Assembly (NCBI RefSeq): GCF_025567465.1
Contig: NZ_JAOQKI010000006.1
Coordinates: 99,334-163,333, forward strand
Reading direction: 5' to 3'
Length of the DNA: 64,000 nt
From: Roseburia_C amylophila
GTDB taxonomy: Bacteria; Bacillota; Clostridia; Lachnospirales; Lachnospiraceae
The translations under genes were made by a program, and so were the position numbers. This document shows positions 23,538 through 31,771 of this stretch, piece after piece; position 1 is the first letter of the stretch; each line of letters starts with the position of its first letter. Below the pieces are notes generated by a model that ran no database searches, had not been told where the DNA came from, and saw only the letters and a program-made list of their open reading frames with translations.

Positions 23538-25683
23538 TCTTCATTTCTCCTGTTCCTGTTGCCTCTGCCAATTCAAAATCGATGGTTCTTACAATTTCAT
23601 CCACACCGATTACCCGGATATATACCTTCTGTCCCAGCTTGTAATGGCGGTTTGTTACTTCGCCCACCAGTTCAAAAGTGTCTTCAAAATACTGATAATA
23701 ATCATCGGTAAGACTGGTTACATGCACAAGCCCTTCCACGGTATTTGGCAATTCTACATACATTCCATAGGATGTCACCCCGGAAATAACGCCTTCATAG
23801 ACTTCTCCGATATGCTCTACCATATACTGTGCTTTTTTCAGCTTCTCAGTCTCACGCTCTGCCTCATCTGCCCGACGTTCTGTCTCGCTGGAATGCTTGG
23901 CTACTTCCGGCAGAATCGTTTCGTAATGCGCCATCCGCTTATGATTCATCCTGCCCCGCAATGTTTCCTTGATGATACGGTGTATCTGTAAATCAGGATA
24001 ACGGCGAATTGGCGATGTAAAATGACAATAGCAGCTTGCTGCCAGTCCGAAATGTCCGGTGTTTTCTGTGGTATATTTCGCCTGTTTCATGGAGCGGAGG
24101 GTCAGCCGGCTGATTAATGCTTCCTCCGGTGTTCCTTCGATTTTTCCTAACAGCTTCTGCAATTCCTTCGGGTGAATTTCCTCCTGGCTGATATGCAGTG
24201 TATATCCGAAATTTCCAATTAACGTTGCAAGTTTTCGGATTTTTTCTTCGTCCGGTGTCTCATGGGTACGATAGAGAAATGGTATCTCCTGCCAGAAAAA
24301 TTCCTGCGCCACCGTCTCATTGGCAATCAGCATAAAATCTTCAATTAATTTTGTAGCTGTATTTCTGTCGTATGGCTTGATTTCCAATGGTCTTCCATTT
24401 TTATCCAAAAGGATTTTCGTTTCCGGGAAATCAAAATCAATCGAGCCGCGTTTCATACGATTCCCTCGAAGCAGTGCTGCCAGCTCTCCCATTTTTTCAA
24501 ACATCGGAACCAGTTCCCGATATGCTGAAATTGTTTCTTCGTTATGGTCTTCTAAAATTTCTTTTACCGCTGTATAAGTCATTCTGCGGTCAATTTTTAC
24601 CACAGACTCTACAATTTTATGGTCAATGACCTTGCCCTTCGGGTTAATGGTCATGATGCAGCTCAATGCCAGCCGGTTCTCTCCTGCATTCAGGGAACAG
24701 ATTCCATTGGACAATGCATGGGGCAGCATCGGAATCACGCGGTCAACGAGATATACACTGGTTCCGCGGTTCAATGCCTCCACATCCAGTGCGCTGTGCT
24801 CCTGCACATAATTGGACACATCTGCAATGTGAACGCCCAGAATATAATTTTCTCCATCCATAGTAAGGGATACCGCATCATCCAAATCTTTGGAGTCTTC
24901 TCCGTCGATTGTCACCATCTGCCAGTCCCGCAAGTCTTCCCTGCCTGCCATATCAGCCTCACTGACTTCTTTGGCTACATTTTCCACCTGTTTCATAATC
25001 TTCGGTGCAAATTCTGTCGGCAGGTCAAAGCCTCTTACAATGGACAAAATATCTGTTCCCGGGTCATTGATATGACCAAGTATTTCAACAATTTTTCCTT
25101 CCGGTTTCTTACCGTTTTTACCATAATCGGTAATCTCAACGACAACTTTGTGTCCATCTACTGCTCCTTTGGAACGTTCGATTGGAATAAAAATATCCTG
25201 CGCCAGCTTCTGGTTATCCGGCACCACAAATCCGAAGTTCTTACTGCTCTGATAAGTTCCGACAATCTGATGCAGACCTCTGGATATAATTTTTATAATT
25301 CTGCCTTCCCGGCGTTTTCCGGTCTTCTGCGGATTTACTGCAACAGATACGGTGTCCATATGCATGGCTCCGTTGGTATTCTCCTCCGGGATATAGATAT
25401 CTTCCTCTTCACCCTCTACCGTCACAAAGCCAAAGCCTCTGCTGTTTCCGGTATAAACACCGGTTAAGAATCTTCCGGAAGCCTTTACATATTTGCCCTT
25501 CTGGGTCAGCTCTACCTTGCCTTCTTCCAGCAAAGCATCCAAAACCGCATGCAGCTCTTCCCGCTGCTCTTTGGATACCTGCAGAATCATTGCAATCTCT
25601 TTGGCTTTCATCGGGACATATAAGTCATCACAGATAAACTCATATACAATTTTCTTTCTTTTTTCCAGTGCTTCTCTATCCAT
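23518..25683 (-). CDS. rnr: Ribonuclease R
   Basis: Processive 3'-5' exoribonuclease, also the nuclease that clears mRNA from tmRNA-rescued ribosomes. 721 residues. Order: N-terminal winged-helix (about 1-65), cold-shock domains (about 70-220), RNB catalytic domain with DGEDSKDLDDAVSL (metal-binding Asp cluster) and LSNGICSLN, and a C-terminal S1 domain (about 620-705, GEVYEGVISGVTSYGMYVELP). The ATG at 25683 follows GGAAAG. The frame is open 31 codons further upstream, but that part is the repeat at 25724-25795 read as protein and is not credible. Confidence 0.96.
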   Translation of the reverse strand: MDREALEKRKKIVYEFICDDLYVPMKAKEIAMILQVSKEQREELHAVLDALLEEGKVELTQKGKYVKASGRFLTGVYTGNSRGFGFVTVEGEEEDIYIPEENTNGAMHMDTVSVAVNPQKTGKRREGRIIKIISRGLHQIVGTYQSSKNFGFVVPDNQKLAQDIFIPIERSKGAVDGHKVVVEITDYGKNGKKPEGKIVEILGHINDPGTDILSIVRGFDLPTEFAPKIMKQVENVAKEVSEADMAGREDLRDWQMVTIDGEDSKDLDDAVSLTMDGENYILGVHIADVSNYVQEHSALDVEALNRGTSVYLVDRVIPMLPHALSNGICSLNAGENRLALSCIMTINPKGKVIDHKIVESVVKIDRRMTYTAVKEILEDHNEETISAYRELVPMFEKMGELAALLRGNRMKRGSIDFDFPETKILLDKNGRPLEIKPYDRNTATKLIEDFMLIANETVAQEFFWQEIPFLYRTHETPDEEKIRKLATLIGNFGYTLHISQEEIHPKELQKLLGKIEGTPEEALISRLTLRSMKQAKYTTENTGHFGLAASCYCHFTSPIRRYPDLQIHRIIKETLRGRMNHKRMAHYETILPEVAKHSSETERRADEAERETEKLKKAQYMVEHIGEVYEGVISGVTSYGMYVELPNTVEGLVHVTSLTDDYYQYFEDTFELVGEVTNRHYKLGQKVYIRVIGVDEIVRTIDFELAEATGTGEMKNGKRID

Positions 25684-25723
25684 TCTTTTCTTTCCTATTT
25701 TTTCTCGCTGCTCATGAAACAAA

Positions 25724-25795
25724 GAATGTGCCTTGTCACATTCTCGCGGAGCTTTTTTTACTTTACAGGAAAGCAATTCCTGTAAAGTAAAAAAA
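25724..25795. repeat. Small palindromic repeat, family R2, copy 1
   Basis: Hairpin GAATGTG-CCTTGT-CACATTC (25724-25743), then TCGCGGAGC, then a perfect 19-bp inverted repeat (25753-25771 with 25777-25795) around loop AGCAA that contains ACTTTACAGGAA. The same order recurs at 51638-51764. It lies between the secG terminator and rnr. Confidence 0.8.
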
Positions 25796-25816
25796 GCTGT
25801 CGTTCACACGACAGCT
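25795..25816 (-). terminator. Terminator after secG
   Basis: On the minus strand AGCTGTCG and CGACAGCT pair around TGTGAA, directly followed by TTTTTTTA. It starts 10 bp after the secG stop codon. Readthrough would be needed for rnr unless rnr has its own promoter. Confidence 0.85.
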
Positions 25817-25825
25817 CTTTGGTTC

Positions 25826-26065
25826 TTAGAAACTTCCAATATTCAGTACGATGGAAATTAACAGGAATAAGATTACCAGTACTCTGGTTACCTTTACCAA
25901 CATTCCTTCCATAGAACGACCTTTATTCTTGCCCCAATAAGTATCAGCTGCTCCGCTGATTGCTCCGAGTCCTGCGGACTTACCTTCCTGAAGAAGAATA
26001 ATTACTGTCAATGCGATACATATAATAATAAATACAACTGTTAAAACCGTTTTTAAAACTGCCAC
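25826..26065 (-). CDS. secG: Protein translocase subunit SecG
   Basis: Small membrane subunit of the SecYEG export channel. 79 residues. Two membrane segments (about 4-26 and 58-78) flank a cytoplasmic loop with the conserved LLQEGKSAGLGAISGAADTYWGK segment (shown here in its family form). The GTG at 26065 is chosen because AGGAGG lies 8 bases upstream; a GTG three codons earlier overlaps that site. It heads the secG-rnr-smpB series, an order common in Gram-positives. Confidence 0.94.
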   Translation of the reverse strand: MAVLKTVLTVVFIIICIALTVIILLQEGKSAGLGAISGAADTYWGKNKGRSMEGMLVKVTRVLVILFLLISIVLNIGSF

Positions 26066-26107
26066 GAATGACACCTCCTGTGGATTTATAATACTCGTAA
26101 CTTTGAC

Positions 26108-26136
26108 AGTATATCATACACACGAACAAATTACAA
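26108..26136 (-). promoter_or_regulatory. Promoter of secG
   Basis: Minus-strand TTGTAA (26131-26136) and TATACT (26108-26113) with a 17-bp spacer, about 45 bp upstream of the start codon. Confidence 0.6.
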
Positions 26137-26177
26137 CCACTTATTTCGCATTTGTATTGAATTTTTGCTGAAATCTA

Positions 26178-27443
26178 TTACGATTCTTCGATCCGAATCA
26201 GACGATTATATTTTGCCGTCCGCTCACCACGGCACGGTGCTCCGGTTTTAATCAGATCACTGCCAAGCCCTACTGACAAATCCGCTATGGTCGTATCCTC
26301 GGTCTCGCCGCTCCGGTGGGACATGATGGTCTCATAACCATGTTCTTTTGCCATGCGGATGGCTTCCATAGTTTCTGAGAGCGTTCCAATCTGGTTTGGC
26401 TTAATCAGAATCGCATTACCGCATCCCATGGAAATTCCTTTATTCAGGCGCACCGGATTCGTAACAAATAAATCATCGCCTACCAGAATCACTTTATCTC
26501 CCACTTTTTCTGTCAGACGTTTCCAGCCATCCCAATCCTCTTCGTCCAACGGGTCTTCAATGGAATAAATCGGGAAACGGCGAATCATCTTTTCCCAATG
26601 AACAATCAGTTCATCCGTGGTATAACGCTTGCCGGATTTTGGCAGATAATATTCTCCCGGAGCATTGCCTTTCCATTCACTGGCGGCTGCATCCAGAGAA
26701 ATCATAAACTGCTTGCCTCTGCCACAGCTGTATCCTGCTTTGGTAATGGCTTCCATAATAAGCTGGATGGCTTCTTCCTCATTTGCAATATTCGGAGCAA
26801 AACCGCCTTCATCTCCCACTGCCACAGACAACCCACGGTTCTTTAATAATTTTTTCAAATGATGATAGACTTCTGCACACCAGCGGATTCCTTCCGTAAT
26901 GCTGTCAGCACCAATTGGAAGTATCATAAATTCCTGAACATCCAGATTATTATCGGAATGTGCGCCGCCATTTAAAATATTCATCATCGGCACCGGAATC
27001 GTCACTGCATTTACGCCGCCCACATAGCGGTAAAGCGGCATCTGTAATGCTTTTGCCGCTGCTTTAGCACAGGCTAAAGACACACTTAAGATTGCATTGG
27101 CACCAAGGCTTCCTTTGTTTTCTGTTCCATCCAGTTCCAGCATCAGCGCATCTAGATTTTCCTGCCGCAATACGTTTCTGCCTATCAGTGCTTTTGCAAT
27201 TCTTGTATTTACATTTTCTACCGCCTGCTGCACACCATTTCCACCATAACGCTCGCCGCCGTCTCTTAATTCAATGGCTTCAAATTCTCCGGTGCTGGCT
27301 CCGGAAGGTGCTGCCGCCCGGGCAGTCGACTTCTTTCCGGTTGTCTCTGTCTCCACAGTTACTTCTGTTTCTATTGTGGGATTTCCTCTGGAATCTAATA
27401 TTTCTCTTGCATGAATTCGTGTAATCGTCATTTTTACAGCCAT
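26178..27443 (-). CDS. eno: Enolase
   Basis: Converts 2-phosphoglycerate to phosphoenolpyruvate. 421 residues, standard size. Motifs: REILDSRGNPTIE at the N-terminus, the mobile loop SGASTGEFEA, acid-base Glu in GDEGGF (about 209), metal-binding Asp/Glu in ISLDAAA, YSIEDPLDEED and VGDDLFVTN, and the catalytic Lys in LIKPNQIGT. SHRSGETEDTTIADL is intact. The ATG at 27443 has AAGGAGA 7 bases upstream; a second ATG four codons later is possible. It lies after purB rather than with gap-pgk-tpiA. Confidence 0.98.
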   Translation of the reverse strand: MAVKMTITRIHAREILDSRGNPTIETEVTVETETTGKKSTARAAAPSGASTGEFEAIELRDGGERYGGNGVQQAVENVNTRIAKALIGRNVLRQENLDALMLELDGTENKGSLGANAILSVSLACAKAAAKALQMPLYRYVGGVNAVTIPVPMMNILNGGAHSDNNLDVQEFMILPIGADSITEGIRWCAEVYHHLKKLLKNRGLSVAVGDEGGFAPNIANEEEAIQLIMEAITKAGYSCGRGKQFMISLDAAASEWKGNAPGEYYLPKSGKRYTTDELIVHWEKMIRRFPIYSIEDPLDEEDWDGWKRLTEKVGDKVILVGDDLFVTNPVRLNKGISMGCGNAILIKPNQIGTLSETMEAIRMAKEHGYETIMSHRSGETEDTTIADLSVGLGSDLIKTGAPCRGERTAKYNRLIRIEES

Positions 27444-27527
27444 AAAAAAATCTCCTTTTGAAAATATTCTGAATTAATAGTTCAGTATCTCCAAAAGAAG
27501 ATTTTTTATTCTTTCGAAATAATTCGA

Positions 27528-28961
27528 TTATACGTTAATCTCGGCTGTCATACCAAGAATCTCTTTGTTGTCATCCAAAATCGGCTGTACCACATTCTTT
27601 AAGAAGGCATCTACCTGAATTGGTGCTCTTCCTACATATTTTGCAGGGTCCATATTCTGCTTCAGTTCTTCTAAGGTTGTATGGAATGCAGGTTCTGCTG
27701 CAATCAGCTCAAGAAGGTTGTTCTCTTTACCCTCCTGTTTTACATTTTTGCCTGCTTCCATGGAAAGTACACGAATCTTCTCATGTAATTCCTGACGGTC
27801 ACCACCAGCTTTTACAGCATCCATCATAATATTTTCAGTTGCCATAAACGGAAGCTCGCTCATCATGTGTTTGTAAATAACTTTTTCATATACAACAAGT
27901 CCGTCTACTACATTTAAGCAAAGGTCTAAGATTCCGTCGATTGCAAGGAAGCCTTCCGGAATGGAAAGACGCTTGTTTGCAGAGTCATCAAGAGTTCTCT
28001 CAAACCACTGGGTTGCGGATGTAATTGCCGGGTTTAATGCATCAATCATGACATAGCGGGAAAGGGATGCAATACGCTCACTACGCATTGGGTTTCTCTT
28101 ATATGCCATTGCAGAGGAACCAATCTGGCTCTTCTCAAACGGTTCTTCCACTTCTTTCAGGTGCTGCAGAAGACGGATGTCATTGGACATCTTATGTGCA
28201 CTTGCTGCGATGCCTGCTAAAATGTTGGCAACTCTGGTATCTACTTTTCTGGAATAGGTCTGTCCGGATACTGCATAGCACTCCTTGAAGCCCATTTTCT
28301 GTGCAATCATCGGATCAATCTTATCGATGGTTTCCTGATCTCCGTCAAAAAGCTCCTGAAAGCTTGCCTGTGTTCCTGTGGTTCCCTTGGAACCTAAAAG
28401 TTTCAGGCTGCCTAATACATAATCTAAGTCTTCCAAATCCATAATAAATTCCTGACACCACAGTGTTGCACGTTTTCCAACGGTAGTTGGCTGTGCCGGC
28501 TGGAAATGGGTAAATGCCAGTGTCGGCTGATTCTTATATTTATCTGCAAATTTTGCCAGTTCTGCAATGACATTTACTAATTTCTTACGAACCAGTTTTA
28601 ATGCCTCTGACATAATGATGATATCGGTATTATCTCCAACGTAGCAGGAGGTTGCTCCTAAATGGATGATTCCTTTTGCTTTCGGACACTGTACGCCGTA
28701 AGCATATACATGGGACATAACATCATGACGGACTTCTTTTTCTCTTGCCTTTGCCACATCATAGTTGATGTCATCCTTGTGTGCCTTTAATTCGTCAATC
28801 TGTTCCTGTGTAATATCAAGTCCAAGTTCTTTCTCGGTTTCTGCCAGTGCAATCCAAAGTCTTCTCCAGGTACGGAATTTCATATCCGGGGAAAAGATGT
28901 ACTGCATTTCTTTGCTGGCATAACGCTCTGATAATGGGCTGTTATATCTATCGGTACTCAT
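27528..28961 (-). CDS. purB: Adenylosuccinate lyase
   Basis: Acts twice in purine synthesis, cleaving SAICAR and adenylosuccinate with release of fumarate. 477 residues, a superfamily fold with the signature SSAMAYKRNPMRSE (about 278-291) carrying the catalytic Ser loop. LGATSCYVGDNTD and THFQPAQPTT carry the catalytic and substrate-binding residues. It follows purF on the same strand with the palindrome 29000-29083 in between. Confidence 0.97.
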   Translation of the reverse strand: MSTDRYNSPLSERYASKEMQYIFSPDMKFRTWRRLWIALAETEKELGLDITQEQIDELKAHKDDINYDVAKAREKEVRHDVMSHVYAYGVQCPKAKGIIHLGATSCYVGDNTDIIIMSEALKLVRKKLVNVIAELAKFADKYKNQPTLAFTHFQPAQPTTVGKRATLWCQEFIMDLEDLDYVLGSLKLLGSKGTTGTQASFQELFDGDQETIDKIDPMIAQKMGFKECYAVSGQTYSRKVDTRVANILAGIAASAHKMSNDIRLLQHLKEVEEPFEKSQIGSSAMAYKRNPMRSERIASLSRYVMIDALNPAITSATQWFERTLDDSANKRLSIPEGFLAIDGILDLCLNVVDGLVVYEKVIYKHMMSELPFMATENIMMDAVKAGGDRQELHEKIRVLSMEAGKNVKQEGKENNLLELIAAEPAFHTTLEELKQNMDPAKYVGRAPIQVDAFLKNVVQPILDDNKEILGMTAEINV

Positions 28962-28999
28962 ATGTGTGCTCCTTTTTCTTAAAATAATATAAATAAATT

Positions 29000-29083
29000 A
29001 CACAGTGCTCCGCTCGGCTGTCCGATGCAGTCTGTTTCATGCAGGCATGAACATCCTGCCCGGCAACCGGATGACTGCTGTGT
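29000..29083. repeat. 84-bp imperfect palindrome between purF and purB
   Basis: ACACAG (29000-29005) and CTGTGT (29078-29083) close an imperfect stem whose centre is the perfect TTCATGC-AG-GCATGAA (29036-29051). It contains CCGGCAACCGG (29060-29070), an 11-mer also found in the two core-bearing long palindromes at 45272-45541 and 60600-60938. Confidence 0.65.
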
Positions 29084-29092
29084 CAGTCTGCT

Positions 29093-30538
29093 TTATCGCT
29101 CATAGTCACCACGAATATCCTCTTTTGGCGGCTCCATCGGATATTTTCCGGTAAAGCATCCTTTACAGATTGGAAGTCCTCCTACCAGCTGCTCCAGACG
29201 CTCTATCTTTAAGTATCCCAAAGAATCTGCACCGATTATCTTCCGGATATCTTCGATGGTTCTGTTATAGGCAATCAACTGTTCCCGCTCCGGAATATCG
29301 GTTCCAAAATAACATGGCCATAAGAATGGCGGGGAACTGATTCTTACATGCACTTCTGTGGCACCGGCTTCTTTTAACATATTTACAATACGGTCAGATG
29401 TGGTTCCACGCACGATGGAATCGTCAATCATAATGATACGCTTGCCACGGACTGATTCTTCCAGTACATTTAATTTTACTCTTACGCTGGATTCTCTGCT
29501 GCTCTGCTTTGGTTTGATGAAGGTTCGTCCCACATAACCATTTTTTACAAAAGCAGTTCCATATGGAATTCCGGACTGCAGGGCATAACCCTGAGCTGCT
29601 GCATTTCCGGACTCCGGTACTCCTACTACCAGGTCTGCATCTACCGGTGAATCCATTGCAAGGAAACGTCCTGCCTGGATACGGGATGCATAAACGCTGA
29701 CCCCGTCAATATGGCTGTCCGGTCTCGCAAAATATATGTATTCAAAAATACAACGTGCTTCCTGTTCTTTTGGAAGACACATAGTCATATCAGACTGAAT
29801 ACCGCCTTCCGGTGAAATTGTTACCACTTCTCCCGGCAATACGTCTCTGACATACTCTGCATCAATGGTCTCCAAGGCACAGGTCTCAGAAGTAATGATA
29901 TAAGCATTGTCACGTTTTCCGATCACAAGGGGTTTGAAGCCATATGGGTCTCTTGCGCCAATCAGCTTACGAGGGCTGGCTACAACCAGAGCATAAGCTC
30001 CTTTTAACTTCTGGCAGGCTCTGCGTACTGCTTCCTCGGCTGTCTTGGAATTCAGACGCTCTCTTGCAATGTGGTAAGCAATTACCTCAGAATCAATGGT
30101 GGTCTGGAAAATTGCTCCGGTATATTCCAAATCTTTGCGAAGCTCCTTCGCATTGATGAGGTTTCCGTTGTGTGCCAATGCCAGCGTACCTTTTACATAA
30201 TTCAATACCAGCGGTTGTGCATTCTCACGGGTGGAGGAACCTGCAGTGGAATAGCGGACATGACCGACTCCGATATCACCTTTCATTGCTTCTAACTGTT
30301 TTCCGGTAAATACTTCGTTTACCAGTCCCATATCTTTATAGGAAGTAACTTTTCCCTTCGGTCCGTTTGTCTCACTTACTGCAATACCACAGCTCTCCTG
30401 TCCTCTGTGCTGTAATGCAAACAGACCATAATAAATACTGGAAGCCACATCATTTCCGTCAAAATCATACATGCCGAAGACGCCACATTCTTCATGCAGT
30501 CCGTCCCATGGGCTTTCCTTTAATTCATTGTTATTCAT
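29093..30538 (-). CDS. purF: Amidophosphoribosyltransferase
   Basis: First committed step of purine synthesis, making phosphoribosylamine from PRPP and glutamine. 481 residues. The sequence MNNNELKESPWDGLHEE before CGVFG is the propeptide expected in the Fe-S type, leaving Cys18 as N-terminal nucleophile. The PRPP-binding loop is IIMIDDSIVRGTTSDR (about 373-388). C-terminal CKGC and upstream Cys residues fit the [4Fe-4S] cluster of the Bacillus-type enzyme. It is 21 bp downstream of purC, in one purine unit. Confidence 0.97.
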   Translation of the reverse strand: MNNNELKESPWDGLHEECGVFGMYDFDGNDVASSIYYGLFALQHRGQESCGIAVSETNGPKGKVTSYKDMGLVNEVFTGKQLEAMKGDIGVGHVRYSTAGSSTRENAQPLVLNYVKGTLALAHNGNLINAKELRKDLEYTGAIFQTTIDSEVIAYHIARERLNSKTAEEAVRRACQKLKGAYALVVASPRKLIGARDPYGFKPLVIGKRDNAYIITSETCALETIDAEYVRDVLPGEVVTISPEGGIQSDMTMCLPKEQEARCIFEYIYFARPDSHIDGVSVYASRIQAGRFLAMDSPVDADLVVGVPESGNAAAQGYALQSGIPYGTAFVKNGYVGRTFIKPKQSSRESSVRVKLNVLEESVRGKRIIMIDDSIVRGTTSDRIVNMLKEAGATEVHVRISSPPFLWPCYFGTDIPEREQLIAYNRTIEDIRKIIGADSLGYLKIERLEQLVGGLPICKGCFTGKYPMEPPKEDIRGDYER

Positions 30539-30559
30539 AGGGTTCTCCTGACTATATTT

Positions 30560-31432
30560 TTAAGCAAATTTCTTACCGGTCAGTAATTCAAATGCTTCTT
30601 CGTATTTCTCAATTGTCTTCTTAATTACTTCATCCGGAAGGAGATAATCACTGTCTGGATTTGCTTTTAACCAGTCTCTTACAAACTGTTTGTCATAAGA
30701 AGGCTGTCCCTGTCCCGGTTTATATCCTTCTAATGGCCAGAAACGGGAGCTGTCCGGTGTCAGCATCTCATCACCTAAAACTACATTTCCATTCTCATCG
30801 AGACCAAATTCAAACTTGGTATCTGCAATGATGATTCCTTTGCTTAATGCGTATTCTGCACATTTCTTGTAAAGTGCGATGGTATATTCTTTAATCTTTT
30901 CTGCGTACTCAGCACCCTTGCCCGGGAATGCTTTCTCTAATACGTCAATACTCTGTTCAAAAGAAATATTCTCGTCATGGTCACCAATCTCAGCTTTGGT
31001 ACTTGGTGTGTAAATCGGCTCAGGTAATTTATCGGATTCTACAAGTCCTTCCGGTAATTTGATTCCGCAGACGGTTCCGTTCTCTTTGTAGCTTGCCCAG
31101 CCACTTCCGGTAATATATCCACGAACAATACATTCGATTGGAATCATTTCCAGTTTCTTGCACATCATGCTGTTGCCATCATATTTCTCATTCTGGAAAA
31201 ATTCCGGCATATCTTTTACATCAACGGAAAGCATATGGTTTGGCACGATATCCTTTGTAAAATCGAACCAGAATCTGGACATCTGTGTCAGAATTGCGCC
31301 CTTATTGGTAACCTTATTCTTTAAAATATGGTCAAACGCTGAAATTCTGTCTGTTGCAACAATGATAAGGCTTTCTCCATTATCATATACTTCTCTTACT
31401 TTTCCTTCTTTAAATGGTTTAAATTCCTGCAT
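30560..31432 (-). CDS. purC: Phosphoribosylaminoimidazole-succinocarboxamide synthase
   Basis: Joins CAIR and aspartate to form SAICAR in purine synthesis. 290 residues. The start MQEFKPFKEGKVREVYD is the usual N-terminus and the ATG at 31432 has GGAGG 11 bases upstream; in-frame ATGs at 31450 and 31465 lack good sites. Other motifs are VATDRISAFDHIL (Pur-binding), ECIVRGYITGSGW and IIADTKFEFGLDENG. It heads purC-purF-purB. No purine riboswitch was recognised upstream. Confidence 0.96.
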   Translation of the reverse strand: MQEFKPFKEGKVREVYDNGESLIIVATDRISAFDHILKNKVTNKGAILTQMSRFWFDFTKDIVPNHMLSVDVKDMPEFFQNEKYDGNSMMCKKLEMIPIECIVRGYITGSGWASYKENGTVCGIKLPEGLVESDKLPEPIYTPSTKAEIGDHDENISFEQSIDVLEKAFPGKGAEYAEKIKEYTIALYKKCAEYALSKGIIIADTKFEFGLDENGNVVLGDEMLTPDSSRFWPLEGYKPGQGQPSYDKQFVRDWLKANPDSDYLLPDEVIKKTIEKYEEAFELLTGKKFA

Positions 31433-31497
31433 ACTGCTTTTGTCCTCCATTTTATGCTTTCGCAAATTTTTGTTGTGATAAAAAACACTACTGGAAA

Positions 31498-31527
31498 ATT
31501 ATAATACAGTGCCTTTTAGAAAGTCAA
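31498..31527 (-). promoter_or_regulatory. Promoter of the purCFB unit
   Basis: Minus-strand TTGACT (31522-31527) and TATAAT (31498-31503) with an 18-bp spacer. The imperfect palindrome GGGGCAAAAGGCGCACTTCG, continuing to CCC, lies just upstream of the -35 box and could be an operator. Confidence 0.65.
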
Positions 31528-31654
31528 TGAATTTGGGCGAAGTGCGCCTTTTGCCCCATATAGAAAAATGAGCGAAATTTATTAGTTTTTTTGTCTAATA
31601 TTTTCTATTTATAAGTATCATTAATATATGTGCTGGAAAATACTTATCTATAGC

Positions 31655-31694
31655 AAAAGATTCTGTACCTTACACTTGAGATACAGAATCTTTT
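31655..31694 (-). terminator. Terminator of gpmI
   Basis: AAAAGATTCTGTA and TACAGAATCTTTT form a perfect 13-bp stem with A and T tracts on both sides, so it can act in both directions. Confidence 0.85.
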
Positions 31695-31720
31695 TATTTA
31701 CATGAGCACCGTGATAACTT

Positions 31721-31752
31721 GAGAAACTCGCAAAGCGTGTTTCTCGTAGTTT
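31721..31752. repeat. Small hairpin repeat, family R3, copy 1
   Basis: GAGAAACTCGC-AAA-GCGTGTTTCTC plus GTAGTTT. Read in reverse it is AAACTACGAGAAACACGC and so on, nearly identical to copies at 42602-42635 and 45201-45232. It lies 20 bp after the gpmI stop codon. Confidence 0.75.
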
Positions 31753-31771
31753 GCATTTCGCCCTTACGGTC

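Noticed and set aside
24619..25467. 282-codon plus-strand frame
   Set aside because: Antisense to rnr, whose motifs are intact on the minus strand.
31466..31650. Possible purine riboswitch or PurR box upstream of purC
   Set aside because: No purine aptamer pattern and no clear PurBox pair; only a promoter and a weak palindrome were seen.
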